A stretch of DNA of 25,037 nt from Flavobacteriales bacterium UBA7382 (GCA_002469765.1 DKNS01000003.1:2741-27777); one strand, 5' to 3'; positions 1-8,238 are shown, numbered from the stretch's first letter. Numbers and translations: made by a program. The notes: a model not told the origin generated them from the letters alone.

Positions 1-555
1 CGCCAAGCCTCGGTCCGTGTGGAAAAGGTGTCTCGTTCTGCCCAACGTCCACTGGGGTTGAGCCTCATTGTGTCGCCTACCAAGCATACTGACCGTTTTG
101 AATGGTTGGTCGAAAAGGCCACCGAATTGGGGGTCAAAGAAATCGTACCAGTGTGGACACGACGCAGCGAACGTCGAACGGACAAGCACGGGCGCTGGTC
201 CAAGGTGGTGGTGGCTGCGACCAAGCAATGCCATCGGGCGTGGATGCCTTTGTTGCACGAGGCCTGCCCTTTGGACGAGGTGTTCGAACGCCATCCGCAT
301 TTGAATGAAGTCCAAGGCGCCGTCGCCCATTGTGATGGGGCATTGTCCAGCGTGCCTGTGCGGATGGGATGGCCAGAGTGGCAAATGAACCACGCCAACG
401 CTTGGCTGGCCATTGGGCCAGAGGGGGATTTCTCCGACGAAGAAATTGAATGGCTGCACTCGTGCGGAGCGACACCTGTTCACCTCGGCACGTTGCGTTT
501 GAGGACAGAAACGGCGGGCATCGCCGCCGTGGCGCAATTCACCATGAATCAGTGA
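1..555 (+). CDS. rsmE: 16S rRNA (uracil1498-N3)-methyltransferase RsmE, 5'-truncated by window edge
   Basis: This is the catalytic SPOUT-fold part of RsmE, which methylates N3 of U1498 in 16S rRNA using S-adenosylmethionine. The frame is open to the left edge, so the N-terminal PUA-like domain and the true start lie outside the window; an in-frame GTG at 19 is only internal. Family signatures visible are the WLVEKATELGV helix, a Trp-Ser-Lys-Val stretch followed by KQC, the SAM-loop motif IGPEGDFSDEE, and the C-terminal LGTLRLRTETAGIAAVAQF knot region. The stop is the TGA at 553-555. The next gene starts 7 nt downstream on the same strand, so the two are probably co-transcribed, although their functions look unrelated. 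Confidence 0.95.
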   Translation, partial: RQASVRVEKVSRSAQRPLGLSLIVSPTKHTDRFEWLVEKATELGVKEIVPVWTRRSERRTDKHGRWSKVVVAATKQCHRAWMPLLHEACPLDEVFERHPHLNEVQGAVAHCDGALSSVPVRMGWPEWQMNHANAWLAIGPEGDFSDEEIEWLHSCGATPVHLGTLRLRTETAGIAAVAQFTMNQ

Positions 556-562
556 TCGCGTA

Positions 563-2584
563 ATGAAGAATGTCTACCATGCTGCTTCCTTCCTTTTTCC
601 CAGTGTGCTGGTGCGTTGTTTGGTGATGTTGGCCTTGGTCCTCCCGTTTGCCCCCAATGTGGTTTGGGCTCAGTCTTTGCTCGACGATCTTCAACCGGAA
701 ATCATCGTGCCGCCTGGCGGAGTGGATGAGAACGGCCAGCCGGCAGGCCTGCCAGTCCAATCGGGTGATGTGCTGTTGTCCATGGTCCAATCTCCGACCA
801 GCATGTATGCATGTGTCATGAATGAGACGTCAGAATTGGTGTATGCGGAGCAAACGCCATTTCGCGGGTTTTACATGAAACCATGGCGTCCTGGAGAATT
901 TGTGTGGTACAACTACATCCTCCGAAAATGGACGGTGGTGGATTCACAATTCTCACCTGTGGACACCTTGACCCAAAGTTTTGATCACGACGACGATTAT
1001 CACGACGTTCGTCTGTTCGAAGATGGGAGTTATTTGGTGGTGATGATGGAAGAGGTCGCCATGGATCTATCTGACATGGGAGGGGATGAAGATGCCGTGG
1101 TTCTGAACCCATTGATGGTCCACCTGGACGAACAAGAAAATGTGTTGAAATCGTGGAGTGGACTGGAGCATTTTCCTGTGGACCCCGCATTGGACCTTGT
1201 CTCCTTTTCCACGGTGGACCACCTTCATTGGAACTCAGTCCAATTTGACCAACACGGTGGAGTCTTGTTGAGCTTTAGGAACCGAAGCCAAATCGTTCGA
1301 TTGTGGCCAAACGACTGGAGTGTTCATTGGAAGTTGGGAGGTCCGGACAGCGATTTTGTGCTGACGGATGGGGACTGGGGTGGTTTTGCACGTCAACACG
1401 ACGTTCACGACCTCGGTGATGGGCGCATTTTGCTTTTTGACAACGGAAATGGTGGCGTTGAATCACGTTCTCGGGCGCTTGAACTTCAGCTTGACACCAT
1501 TGCTTGGACGGCAGAAAATGCATGGCAATTCGACCACCCCGACGAGGTGAATGCGGGGGCTCAAGGGAGTGCAATTCGATTGGACAATGACAACACACTC
1601 ATTGCGTGGGGAACTGCTGGAACGCCAGAGTTCGGCACAAGGGTGACGGAAGTGACACCTGAAGGTCAGATTTCCATGGAGGTCCGACTTCCGCCGAGTG
1701 CCAACATGTATCGGGCCAGGAAGTACCCGGAGGGCATGGTGACAGGGTGCTCTGTGGATTCAGCCGTTAATGTCTCAAATTCTCTTTGGCTGTTGGCGGA
1801 AGCTCCTTGTTTGTTTGGCGTGGACAACGATGGCGATTCTTGGACCGATGTGGATGGCGATTGCAACGACTTGGATGCCACTGTTTATCCTGGCGCACCT
1901 GATTTTCCTGGAGACGAGGTGGACCAAGATTGCGATGGGCAGGATGCGGTGCTCGGTTGCACGGACCTGTCCGCCATCAACTTCGACCCGTTGGCGACTG
2001 TGGACGGCGGCACATGCCTGCACGAGATTCATTTCAGAGTTGACTTTTCGCAGGAGAACGCTGCCGACAATTTGAGTTGGAACCTGCTGCAAAGCACCTG
2101 GGCAATGTCGGCAGTCAACGACGTGGATCCTCAGCCCGCATTCTCATTGCAGCCTTCAAATGTCGCATGGCAAACTGTGCAATTCACCGTGTTGCTTGGT
2201 CCAGGCACGTACGAGGGCCATGTGATTCGCCCTGACGGTGAGGCAGAATCCATTCTTCGAGCATTCGAGGTCAACCCAGGCGATGGCCATGTGGATTTGG
2301 GAACCTCTTGCTTCAACCAAACTCAACCATGTCCCGGTTGCACGGACCCCATGGATGTGGCATTCAATCCGTGGGCCATCGAGGACGAAGGATGTCAAGG
2401 GTGGATTGTCCAGGGCTGCACGTACCCGGATGCGTCGAACTTCACAGCTGGCGCAAACCAAGACGACGGCACCTGCATTTTTCAAATCACAAGCGACTGC
2501 CCCACCGATTTGGACCAAGATGGCGCTGTGACGGTATTGGATTTGATGGTGTTGTTGGCCTCCATCGGGGCCTTGTGCGGGTGA
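563..2584 (+). CDS. Secreted arylsulfotransferase-fold protein with MopE-like motif and dockerin-like C-terminus
   Basis: A 673-residue exported protein. Residues 1-36 form a signal peptide with a long hydrophobic core ending VVWAQ. Residues ~70-395 resemble the ASST beta-propeller family (Arylsulfotran_2-like): an H-W-N motif at 222-224 and Q-H-D at 278-280 followed by a DGRILLFDNGN strand, as in ASST proteins, where conserved histidines take part in sulfuryl transfer. Residues ~420-460 are a MopE-type acidic repeat (DNDGDSWTDVDGDCND, then VDQDCDGQD). Three Cys-bounded 'GCTD..' units follow, near 465-485, 592-611 and 618-638. The C-terminus (646-673) is a DLDQDGAVTVLDLMVLL dockerin/EF-hand-like segment ending LCG. 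No ordinary T9SS type A domain is visible. The ATG at 563 is preferred because it directly precedes the signal peptide. Sulfotransferase activity and substrate are unproven. Confidence 0.8.
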   Translation: MKNVYHAASFLFPSVLVRCLVMLALVLPFAPNVVWAQSLLDDLQPEIIVPPGGVDENGQPAGLPVQSGDVLLSMVQSPTSMYACVMNETSELVYAEQTPFRGFYMKPWRPGEFVWYNYILRKWTVVDSQFSPVDTLTQSFDHDDDYHDVRLFEDGSYLVVMMEEVAMDLSDMGGDEDAVVLNPLMVHLDEQENVLKSWSGLEHFPVDPALDLVSFSTVDHLHWNSVQFDQHGGVLLSFRNRSQIVRLWPNDWSVHWKLGGPDSDFVLTDGDWGGFARQHDVHDLGDGRILLFDNGNGGVESRSRALELQLDTIAWTAENAWQFDHPDEVNAGAQGSAIRLDNDNTLIAWGTAGTPEFGTRVTEVTPEGQISMEVRLPPSANMYRARKYPEGMVTGCSVDSAVNVSNSLWLLAEAPCLFGVDNDGDSWTDVDGDCNDLDATVYPGAPDFPGDEVDQDCDGQDAVLGCTDLSAINFDPLATVDGGTCLHEIHFRVDFSQENAADNLSWNLLQSTWAMSAVNDVDPQPAFSLQPSNVAWQTVQFTVLLGPGTYEGHVIRPDGEAESILRAFEVNPGDGHVDLGTSCFNQTQPCPGCTDPMDVAFNPWAIEDEGCQGWIVQGCTYPDASNFTAGANQDDGTCIFQITSDCPTDLDQDGAVTVLDLMVLLASIGALCG

Positions 2585-2586
2585 AT

Positions 2587-2865
2587 TTATCCCGCCGGCC
2601 CGGCAGGCACAGGCATCCAATGGGTCACGTCTGAAAAGTAGTGGTTGCTGTTGCCCTCGCCCGCCCAAAAGTGCACGCCGTGATTGGATGCTTTGTCTTC
2701 GTTGTGCAAGTAGAAGTTCTCACAAAAACGCAACACGACCACTTCCCGCACTTCGAATTCCAGAGATTTCCCAGGCAAAAAAACTTTGTTTCCTGGAATG
2801 TAGCCCAGCACGCGCTGGTCGTTTGTTGGCAGCGTGTCTTCGACGGAAATCCAACCTCCGATCAT
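2587..2865 (-). CDS. DUF551 domain protein
   Basis: A 92-residue soluble protein. It opens with GGWISVEDTLPTNDQRVLGY and closes with VTHWMPVPAGPAG. These are the two conserved blocks of DUF551 (W-I-S-V-x-D-x-L-P near the start, T-H-W-M-P-x-P at the end). The biochemical role of the family is unknown. Its ATG overlaps the TGA of the upstream paaG-like gene as ATGA (2862-2865), so it is probably translated by coupling. Its TAA stop (2587-2589) is 2 nt from the stop of the convergent gene ending at 2584, and no terminator hairpin lies between them. Confidence 0.75.
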   Translation of the reverse strand: MIGGWISVEDTLPTNDQRVLGYIPGNKVFLPGKSLEFEVREVVVLRFCENFYLHNEDKASNHGVHFWAGEGNSNHYFSDVTHWMPVPAGPAG

Positions 2866-3641
2866 TGTCCCTTGAATTTGGGCGCCCTCTTCTCCAAGAA
2901 CGCGGCGACTCCTTCTGCGTAATCCGAGGTTTCAGCAGCTTGAAACTGCAAGTCCAACTCGAGGCTCAGTTGTTCTTCGAGTGAGTTGGTCAATCCTGCA
3001 TGAAGGGCTTTTTTGGTCATGCCCAACCCCTTCGTGGGCATGTTGGCCAGCGTTTGCGACAATCGATTCACATCGTTGTCAAACTCGTCTTCGCGAGAAG
3101 CCAAATGAATCAGTCCCATCGATTCGGCTTCAGCCGAAGACAAGGGGGCACCGAGCATGGTCAAGGCCTTGGCCCGGGCCATGCCCACAAGCCTGGGCAG
3201 CCAAAAAGTGCCACCGCTGTCGGGCACCAGTCCAATTTTGGCAAACGCTTGAATGAATTTGGCCGAATGTTTCGCCACCACAAAATCGCAAGCGAGCGCA
3301 ATGTTGGCGCCTGCACCGGCGGCCACACCATTGACCGCAGCGATGACGGGCTTCTCCATGTTGCAGATGAGTCGGATGCTGCGGTTGTAAGTTTCTTCGA
3401 CAATGACTTTGAACCCAGGTGAGGTGTCTGAGGTCACTTCTTTCAAATCTTGTCCAGCGCAGAAGGCGCGACCCGAGCCGGTGATGACCACACACCTGAC
3501 GCTGTCGTTTTGGGCGGCATCGTCCAGGGCTTGTTGAAACGCCCGTCCCATGTGCTGGTTGAAGCTGTTGAAGACCTCAGGCCGGTTGAGCGTGATGGTC
3601 ATCACGCCACGTTCAAGGTGTGAGAGGATGAGATCCGTCAT
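2862..3641 (-). CDS. paaG: Enoyl-CoA hydratase/isomerase, PaaG-like
   Basis: A 259-residue crotonase-fold protein of normal family length. The N-terminus MTDLILSHLERGVMTITLNR, the CoA-binding/oxyanion motif FCAGQDL (60-66), a second oxyanion block GAGANIALACD (109-119), and KIGLVPDSGGT with Asp141 closely match PaaG, the 1,2-epoxyphenylacetyl-CoA isomerase of phenylacetate degradation. Family membership is secure. The exact substrate is less so, because no other paa gene is in the window. The frame stays open upstream to 3815, but the ATG at 3641 is chosen because family homology begins there and the extra codons run through the terminator of the neighbouring gene. A degenerate -7 element (TACCTTG) lies 5 nt before the ATG. 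The stop codon overlaps the start of the DUF551 gene. Confidence 0.88.
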   Translation of the reverse strand: MTDLILSHLERGVMTITLNRPEVFNSFNQHMGRAFQQALDDAAQNDSVRCVVITGSGRAFCAGQDLKEVTSDTSPGFKVIVEETYNRSIRLICNMEKPVIAAVNGVAAGAGANIALACDFVVAKHSAKFIQAFAKIGLVPDSGGTFWLPRLVGMARAKALTMLGAPLSSAEAESMGLIHLASREDEFDNDVNRLSQTLANMPTKGLGMTKKALHAGLTNSLEEQLSLELDLQFQAAETSDYAEGVAAFLEKRAPKFKGQ

Positions 3642-3667
3642 GGATGCAAGGTAACCTTGTCTTCCAC

Positions 3668-3700
3668 GAAAAAGCCCGAACCTCGAGGCCGGGCTTTTCG
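3668..3700 (-). terminator. Rho-independent terminator after the T9SS-sorted ASST-like gene
   Basis: An inverted repeat AAAAGCCCG (3670-3678) / CGGGCTTTT (3690-3698) with an 11-nt loop lies 24 nt beyond the stop codon at 3724. On the minus strand the stem is followed by a T-rich run (CTTTTTCG). It separates the 6108-3724 gene from the paaG-like gene downstream. Confidence 0.8.
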
Positions 3701-3723
3701 ATGAAGGAGGCAAGGGGCCACAA

Positions 3724-6108
3724 TCAGCGCGCGACTTGCAGGTTGCGCGAGCGTGTGATGCCGTTGTGATTGAGTTGCACGTGGTAGAAGCCTGCTTGCA
3801 GCGCAGAGACATCAATTGCTGTGGCGGCTTGGGTCAATCGGAATGTCATGACTTCACGCCCGCCCACATCGAAAATGGCGAGTTGGCAAGCCTGGGCCAC
3901 CTCGAGCTGAACCTGCAGCACACCCTGAGTTGGGTTGGGGAACAATTGCCAGTCCATGTGGACGAAGTTTTGCACGCCGTCCGCAACTCCGAGGCTGTCG
4001 CAAAATACCTCCATGCACCCCGCTGCGTCGGTGACTTCCACGCAGTAGGTGCCGTCGGGCAGCCCATCCCATGCAATGGATGCATTTCCAGTTCCACCAT
4101 TGATGCCGGTAGGGTTGAGGTCTCCGTCCAGCAATTCAAAGTCATACGGAGGAATTCCGCCGTCCACGTCCAACGACAAGAACCCTGTGCCGTTGTTCGT
4201 AGACAGGACGCCGACCATGTTGGAACACAAGCTGTCCACAGCCAGCGCACACGGGTTGTAGTTGCATGCTGTTTCCAAACCACATCCCAATTCAAAATTT
4301 TCAGCTGGGGCGAAATAGTTTTCGAAGAAGCCATTGATGTAGCCTGTTCCGTCGTATTGCAGGCTGTATTCGTTTCCTGCAGCGTCGAGGACATTCATGT
4401 CATCGCCACAAAAACTGACGAGTTGCGTGTTCAAATCGGCCACGACCAATTCAAAACCTTCCTCGATCAAAATGGCTTCCACATCCTCGTCCAAAGACCA
4501 CATCATGCCATTCTCGGTGGCGACCAAGGCGATGGGCAAGCTCTGAGACACCGCGTATCCGCCATCACACCCCAATTCATCGTCCACCAGTCCGATCAAG
4601 AACTCCAACCCAGAGCCATACGAGGCCGAGAAGAACTCACAAGGGCCAGGCGCTGTGGCGGTGCTGTCGTAGTTGCATGCCAAGCTGTTCATGCAGCCTT
4701 CAATGACCCCTCCGCAACTCACCAAAGGCGTCGGATTCAACTCAAGCGGCCCTTGAGGCGTCAGGTCCACATCTTGAAAAGCCACAAATTCGCTCGGGTA
4801 GCGATGGGCTCGAAACGTCATGTTTTGGTTGATGTCGGGGACACTGCCTTGAGCGACGGGAGATGCAAACCCTCCAGCATTCACCAAAGGCGTTTTGTAC
4901 CTCCAAGCCAGGTCACCTTCGGAGGTGACCTCGCGTGTGTCTCCCCACCGTCCGAAGCAAATCAGGCTGTTGCCATTTTCCAGACGTTGAAAGGAAGACA
5001 GCCCAGAAGAATAGAGGGAGTCTTGAGGGACGTAGGACCAATCGAAAGTGCCAGGCAAATAGGTGCCCTCGCTTGAACCAAACGTGTTGTCGTAATCGGT
5101 GTACGATGGATTGAGGAGGTGCACAGCACTGTAGGGCTCACCGTTCTCGCCGGGCACTCGGTTGTTGAAGACGGCGATTTTGCCGAAATCAGGATTGGCG
5201 AGGGTGACATGGTCGTACACCCAGTGACAGTCGTGCTGGTAAAAGAGTTGTTTGTCCTCAGACGTCCCCATGTCGTAAGCCTCGGGATTCCCCCAGCGCC
5301 ACAGCAGTTGACCTGGTGTGAAATTGTCGTAATCGACGATCCAAAGCTCATTGAAGGTGGGCACACTCAACATGAGGTGTTGGAAGTACGGGTTGTAGTC
5401 GATGGCGTTGATGTGGAGCCAATCGCTGGCCTGCACACTTGGTGTGCCATAGTTGAGGTCAATCTTTTGCACCGATTCGCTGACCACCCCAAAATTGGAT
5501 TTGGTCTCGTCAAAATCTTGCACGAGGTGGTCCCACGCATGCCATTCCCACACGACGTCAGCGCCGCCTCCCCCGTTGGGAGACAATTCCAGAATCATTT
5601 CTGACCACAGGCCTTCCTCTGGGATCAAGCTCGTGTCTCGACCAGCCTCCAACGCCTCTGCAGGGCTGAAGTGCTCCCAGGCGATGGCGAACACATTGCC
5701 ATCAGGCTTCACTTCAATGTCGTGGTGCAAACGCGCTGTGCTGTCGTTCAAGGTGAAGGACCACAACGTCTCGTTGTCCCAAGTACGACGCTCCACGGTG
5801 GCGCCGCCGCCGCCTGCCCAAATGGGGTCGTTTGAAAACACCTGGGGCCTGTACGTCAGAATGAGGTCTCCGTTCTCTTGCAGGTAAGCCATGTTGCCGG
5901 GACGTAACGTGTCCTCGTTGGTCCATGTGTGAACCACTTCGCCGCACATGTCTAACAGGTAGATGTGGGGTTGGTTGTGTGGGTAAAGCAAGGTGTAACC
6001 ATGCTCGACCAGATCGGGTTGGTGATCGATGACGCCGATGGTGTTTTGGGCATAAAAAACGTGGACGGCAAGGCAAGCGGTCAGGTTTAAAGCGAGTCGT
6101 GAAAACAT
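3724..6108 (-). CDS. Secreted arylsulfotransferase-fold protein with T9SS type A sorting domain
   Basis: A 794-residue exported protein. Residues 1-21 form a signal peptide (MFSRLALNLTACLAVHVFYA). Residues ~25-450 resemble the ASST family: H-I-N at 232-234, Q-H-D at 291-293, and repeated propeller strands such as GDLILTY and LLWRWGNPEAY. Two Cys-bounded 'GC...ACNY' units occur near 471-490 and 608-628, and a SprB-like repeat segment (GGIPPYDFELLDG...WDGLPDGTYCVEVTDAAGC) spans about 649-700. Residues 718-794 are a T9SS type A C-terminal sorting domain: LFPNPTQGVLQVQL, IFDVGGREV, then LQAGFYHVQLNHNGITRSRNLQVAR. The frame extends upstream to 6228, but the ATG at 6108 is chosen because the signal peptide begins there and the longer form would overlap the adenosine deaminase gene. 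It lies 16 nt downstream of that gene and is probably co-transcribed. Enzymatic activity is inferred only. Confidence 0.82.
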   Translation of the reverse strand: MFSRLALNLTACLAVHVFYAQNTIGVIDHQPDLVEHGYTLLYPHNQPHIYLLDMCGEVVHTWTNEDTLRPGNMAYLQENGDLILTYRPQVFSNDPIWAGGGGATVERRTWDNETLWSFTLNDSTARLHHDIEVKPDGNVFAIAWEHFSPAEALEAGRDTSLIPEEGLWSEMILELSPNGGGGADVVWEWHAWDHLVQDFDETKSNFGVVSESVQKIDLNYGTPSVQASDWLHINAIDYNPYFQHLMLSVPTFNELWIVDYDNFTPGQLLWRWGNPEAYDMGTSEDKQLFYQHDCHWVYDHVTLANPDFGKIAVFNNRVPGENGEPYSAVHLLNPSYTDYDNTFGSSEGTYLPGTFDWSYVPQDSLYSSGLSSFQRLENGNSLICFGRWGDTREVTSEGDLAWRYKTPLVNAGGFASPVAQGSVPDINQNMTFRAHRYPSEFVAFQDVDLTPQGPLELNPTPLVSCGGVIEGCMNSLACNYDSTATAPGPCEFFSASYGSGLEFLIGLVDDELGCDGGYAVSQSLPIALVATENGMMWSLDEDVEAILIEEGFELVVADLNTQLVSFCGDDMNVLDAAGNEYSLQYDGTGYINGFFENYFAPAENFELGCGLETACNYNPCALAVDSLCSNMVGVLSTNNGTGFLSLDVDGGIPPYDFELLDGDLNPTGINGGTGNASIAWDGLPDGTYCVEVTDAAGCMEVFCDSLGVADGVQNFVHMDWQLFPNPTQGVLQVQLEVAQACQLAIFDVGGREVMTFRLTQAATAIDVSALQAGFYHVQLNHNGITRSRNLQVAR

Positions 6109-6124
6109 AGGTTGTTGGTTCTGT

Positions 6125-7141
6125 TCAAGTGATGTCAAAGGGCCAAACCGCTTGGATGCGGTCTTCTGAAATGAAGGACGCCTCGCGCGCCCATTGGTTG
6201 CATTGGCGGAGTTCCCCCAAAGAAACACCCAAATGGGTGGTCAGGTTCTCGCACTCTTCGATGAGCGAGATGTCCATCACGCCAGGGTCGTCGGTGTTCA
6301 ATGTCGTTCGAACCCCAACCTCCATCAAGCGCTTGAACGGATGGGATTTCAGATTTGGAACGGCGTGGGTGAGAATGTTGCTCCATGGGCACAATTCCAA
6401 CGGCACTTCATCTTTGACCAGCCGGGCGATTACGTCGGCGTCGTGAATGGCTTGGACTCCGTGCCCGATGCGGTCGGCGCCCAATTCATCCAGCGCAATC
6501 AAAATGTTCTTTGCGGCGCCAGGCACATGTGGTTCGCCTGCATGCACCGTGATGCCTAGTCCCTGAACTTTCGCCTTTTGGAAGAGTGGCGCGAAAGGAG
6601 AGGCAGGGTAGGACACTTCGTCGTCCGCCAAGTCCATGCCGACAAACTGCGATTTGCGCTCCAGGATCCAATCGCACCAATATGCGTTGTCTTCCACGGA
6701 TTTGATCCGTTGGAGCAGGCCGATCAGTCCCACGGCCATGGGATAAGCCGCCTCTGCGCGGGCCATGCCACGAAGGATGGCCTCAAGCATGCGGTCAGCG
6801 TTCATGGTTGGGTGGGCGTCCAACAAAAAGGACGGGGCGTACCTCAATTCAAGGATGCGCACGTTGCTCAACAAGAACATGTCTTCACAGGCTTCGAACG
6901 TGAGCCGTTCGACCTTGGCCTCGGTGTCGATGACGTCCCTGGTGTTCAGGAATTTGTGCAATACGGAAGGCAAGTCGTCCATGGGGGACTTGATCAAAAA
7001 TTCCCGGTCAAAGTCCTTCGCGCGTGTCACCTCCATGCCCTTGTCCAAAGCCCAACCACGCAGGGTGGCTTTTCGAAAAGCCAGCTCCAGATGACAATGC
7101 AATTCCACCTTGGGCATGCGTTTCAATTCGTCCTTGCTCAT
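6125..7141 (-). CDS. add: Adenosine deaminase
   Basis: A 338-residue zinc-dependent amidohydrolase that converts adenosine (or a related adenine compound) to the inosine form in purine salvage. The metal and catalytic residues are all visible: H15 and H17 in VELHCHLE, H200 and E203 in ITVHAGE, H227 in RIGHGVQ, and D284-D285 in LNTDDPGV. Length is typical. The ATG at 7141 is the only sensible start, just before MPKVELHCHLE. The gene is divergent from smpB, with 59 bp between the starts. A GGAGG sits only 1 nt before the ATG, too close to be a normal ribosome binding site. The secreted ASST-like gene follows on the same strand. An adenine deaminase or a related nucleoside deaminase cannot be fully excluded. 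Confidence 0.92.
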   Translation of the reverse strand: MSKDELKRMPKVELHCHLELAFRKATLRGWALDKGMEVTRAKDFDREFLIKSPMDDLPSVLHKFLNTRDVIDTEAKVERLTFEACEDMFLLSNVRILELRYAPSFLLDAHPTMNADRMLEAILRGMARAEAAYPMAVGLIGLLQRIKSVEDNAYWCDWILERKSQFVGMDLADDEVSYPASPFAPLFQKAKVQGLGITVHAGEPHVPGAAKNILIALDELGADRIGHGVQAIHDADVIARLVKDEVPLELCPWSNILTHAVPNLKSHPFKRLMEVGVRTTLNTDDPGVMDISLIEECENLTTHLGVSLGELRQCNQWAREASFISEDRIQAVWPFDIT

Positions 7142-7188
7142 GCCTCCAAGTTCGACCGAGGCCGACGGTCCTCCAAAAAGCGGAGGCG

Positions 7189-7196
7189 TAACTTCG
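7189..7196 (+). promoter_or_regulatory. Probable -7 box of smpB
   Basis: TAACTTCG, one mismatch from the Bacteroidota -7 consensus TAnnTTTG, ends 4 nt before the smpB ATG. A short 5-bp hairpin (CCTCC 7170-7174 / GGAGG 7182-7186) lies just upstream. No -33 TTTG is obvious. Confidence 0.5.
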
Positions 7197-7200
7197 CAGC

Positions 7201-7641
7201 ATGGCCGTGAACATCAAAAACAAAAAGGCATCCTACATCTATTTCCTCACTGACGAGTTCACGGCGGGGTTGGTGCTCTCTGGGTCAGAGATCAAGTCCA
7301 TTCGGGCAGGCAAGGCGAGCATCACCGAAGGATATTGTCGATTTGACGCTGGAGAGTTGTGGGTGCACAACATGTATGTGGCGGAGTATGCCAATGCCGG
7401 ATACATGCCTCAAGACTCGAAACGTAAGCGTAAACTATTGCTTCAAAGGAATGAGCTTAAAAAGCTGGAAAAGAAAGTAAAAGACGTAGGAATTACTCTC
7501 GTTCCGACCCTGCTTTTCATTTCCCAAACTGGGTATGCGAAGCTCAAGTTCTCGGTGGCCAAAGGGAAGAAGCTGCACGACAAGCGGCAAAGTCTAAAAG
7601 ACAAAGACCAGGCACGTGATTTGGCTCGGTTGTCCGACTGA
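7201..7641 (+). CDS. smpB: SsrA-binding protein SmpB
   Basis: A 146-residue tmRNA-binding protein that delivers SsrA to stalled ribosomes for trans-translation. The OB-fold signature is clear: NKKASYIYFLTDEFTAGLVL, then SGSEIKSIRAGKASITEGYC. The basic C-terminal tail KGKKLHDKRQSLKDKDQARDL is the segment that enters the decoding site and mRNA channel in known SmpB proteins. Length is normal. The ATG at 7201 fits the conserved N-terminus. The stretch near 7420-7500 is noticeably richer in A and T than the surroundings, reflecting lysine codons. The gene converges on the hypothetical gene at 7647, with 5 nt between the stops. No ssrA gene is visible in this window. Confidence 0.97.
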   Translation: MAVNIKNKKASYIYFLTDEFTAGLVLSGSEIKSIRAGKASITEGYCRFDAGELWVHNMYVAEYANAGYMPQDSKRKRKLLLQRNELKKLEKKVKDVGITLVPTLLFISQTGYAKLKFSVAKGKKLHDKRQSLKDKDQARDLARLSD

Positions 7642-7646
7642 CGGGG

Positions 7647-8228
7647 TCAGGAGTTGGCTTCCTGTGGTGCTCCGATGACGACCCTGTACTGGTCCGTGAA
7701 CTCTTCCCAATCCCACAAGAAGTGCTCCATCACTTCGCGCAGGTTCTTCTGAAGGATGGGATTGGGGACATTCATGTCGGCGAAATACGCCTCCTGATGT
7801 CCAATGACGCTGTATTTGTAGCACACCGCCCTTGTCATGGCGGTCAGCGTGTTCTTGCTCGGTCGGTTGATCTCCTTCATGAAGCTCCGGTACTCCTTCA
7901 CCTTCCGCGCGAAAGTGTCAGTGGGAAGTCCCAAGGAGAAGCCAAACTTGGCACAACACCGTTGAATGATGGCCCGGTCCACACCGTTGTTGAAGTGCTT
8001 GGGAATCAACCCCAGGTTGGCACTCACGACAATCATCAGAAAACGGCCATAATCCTCATGGTCGAGGTTGGGAGATGACTCAAATTCGGGAGCGGAGTTC
8101 AGGAAATTAGCTACTTGCGGCCACCCTTGCTCCACTGACTCAAACGAGGTATTGACGAAAATGTTCGCCACCTGTTCGTCGGTGAGTTTTTTCTTGGAGA
8201 GCCAGCTAAGAAGTCCCAGGTTCTTCAT
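7647..8228 (-). CDS. Conserved hypothetical protein, 193 aa
   Basis: I do not recognise this family. It is a soluble-looking, charged protein with no signal peptide and no membrane segment. It opens MKNLGLLSWLSKKKLTDEQV and has an acidic, tryptophan-containing C-terminal part (EHFLWDWEEFTDQYRVVIG). Coding status is supported by a full-length frame filling the gap between two known genes, an ATG next to a good promoter box, and protein-like composition. A perfect -7 box (TAGCTTTG, 8239-8246) lies 10 nt upstream of the ATG. It converges on smpB, and its upstream region is shared with the divergent pyrD. Confidence 0.75.
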   Translation of the reverse strand: MKNLGLLSWLSKKKLTDEQVANIFVNTSFESVEQGWPQVANFLNSAPEFESSPNLDHEDYGRFLMIVVSANLGLIPKHFNNGVDRAIIQRCCAKFGFSLGLPTDTFARKVKEYRSFMKEINRPSKNTLTAMTRAVCYKYSVIGHQEAYFADMNVPNPILQKNLREVMEHFLWDWEEFTDQYRVVIGAPQEANS

Positions 8229-8238
8229 CCTTGGGATT

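Noticed and set aside
3736..5076. 446-codon open frame on the plus strand opposite the T9SS-sorted ASST-like gene
   Set aside because: Antisense shadow of a clearly coding gene. Its translation has no recognisable domain and is rich in His, Val and Gln, as expected from the complement of this gene.
6109..6228. Upstream extension (40 codons) of the T9SS-sorted ASST-like gene
   Set aside because: It would overlap adenosine deaminase by about 100 nt and place non-signal sequence before the signal peptide.
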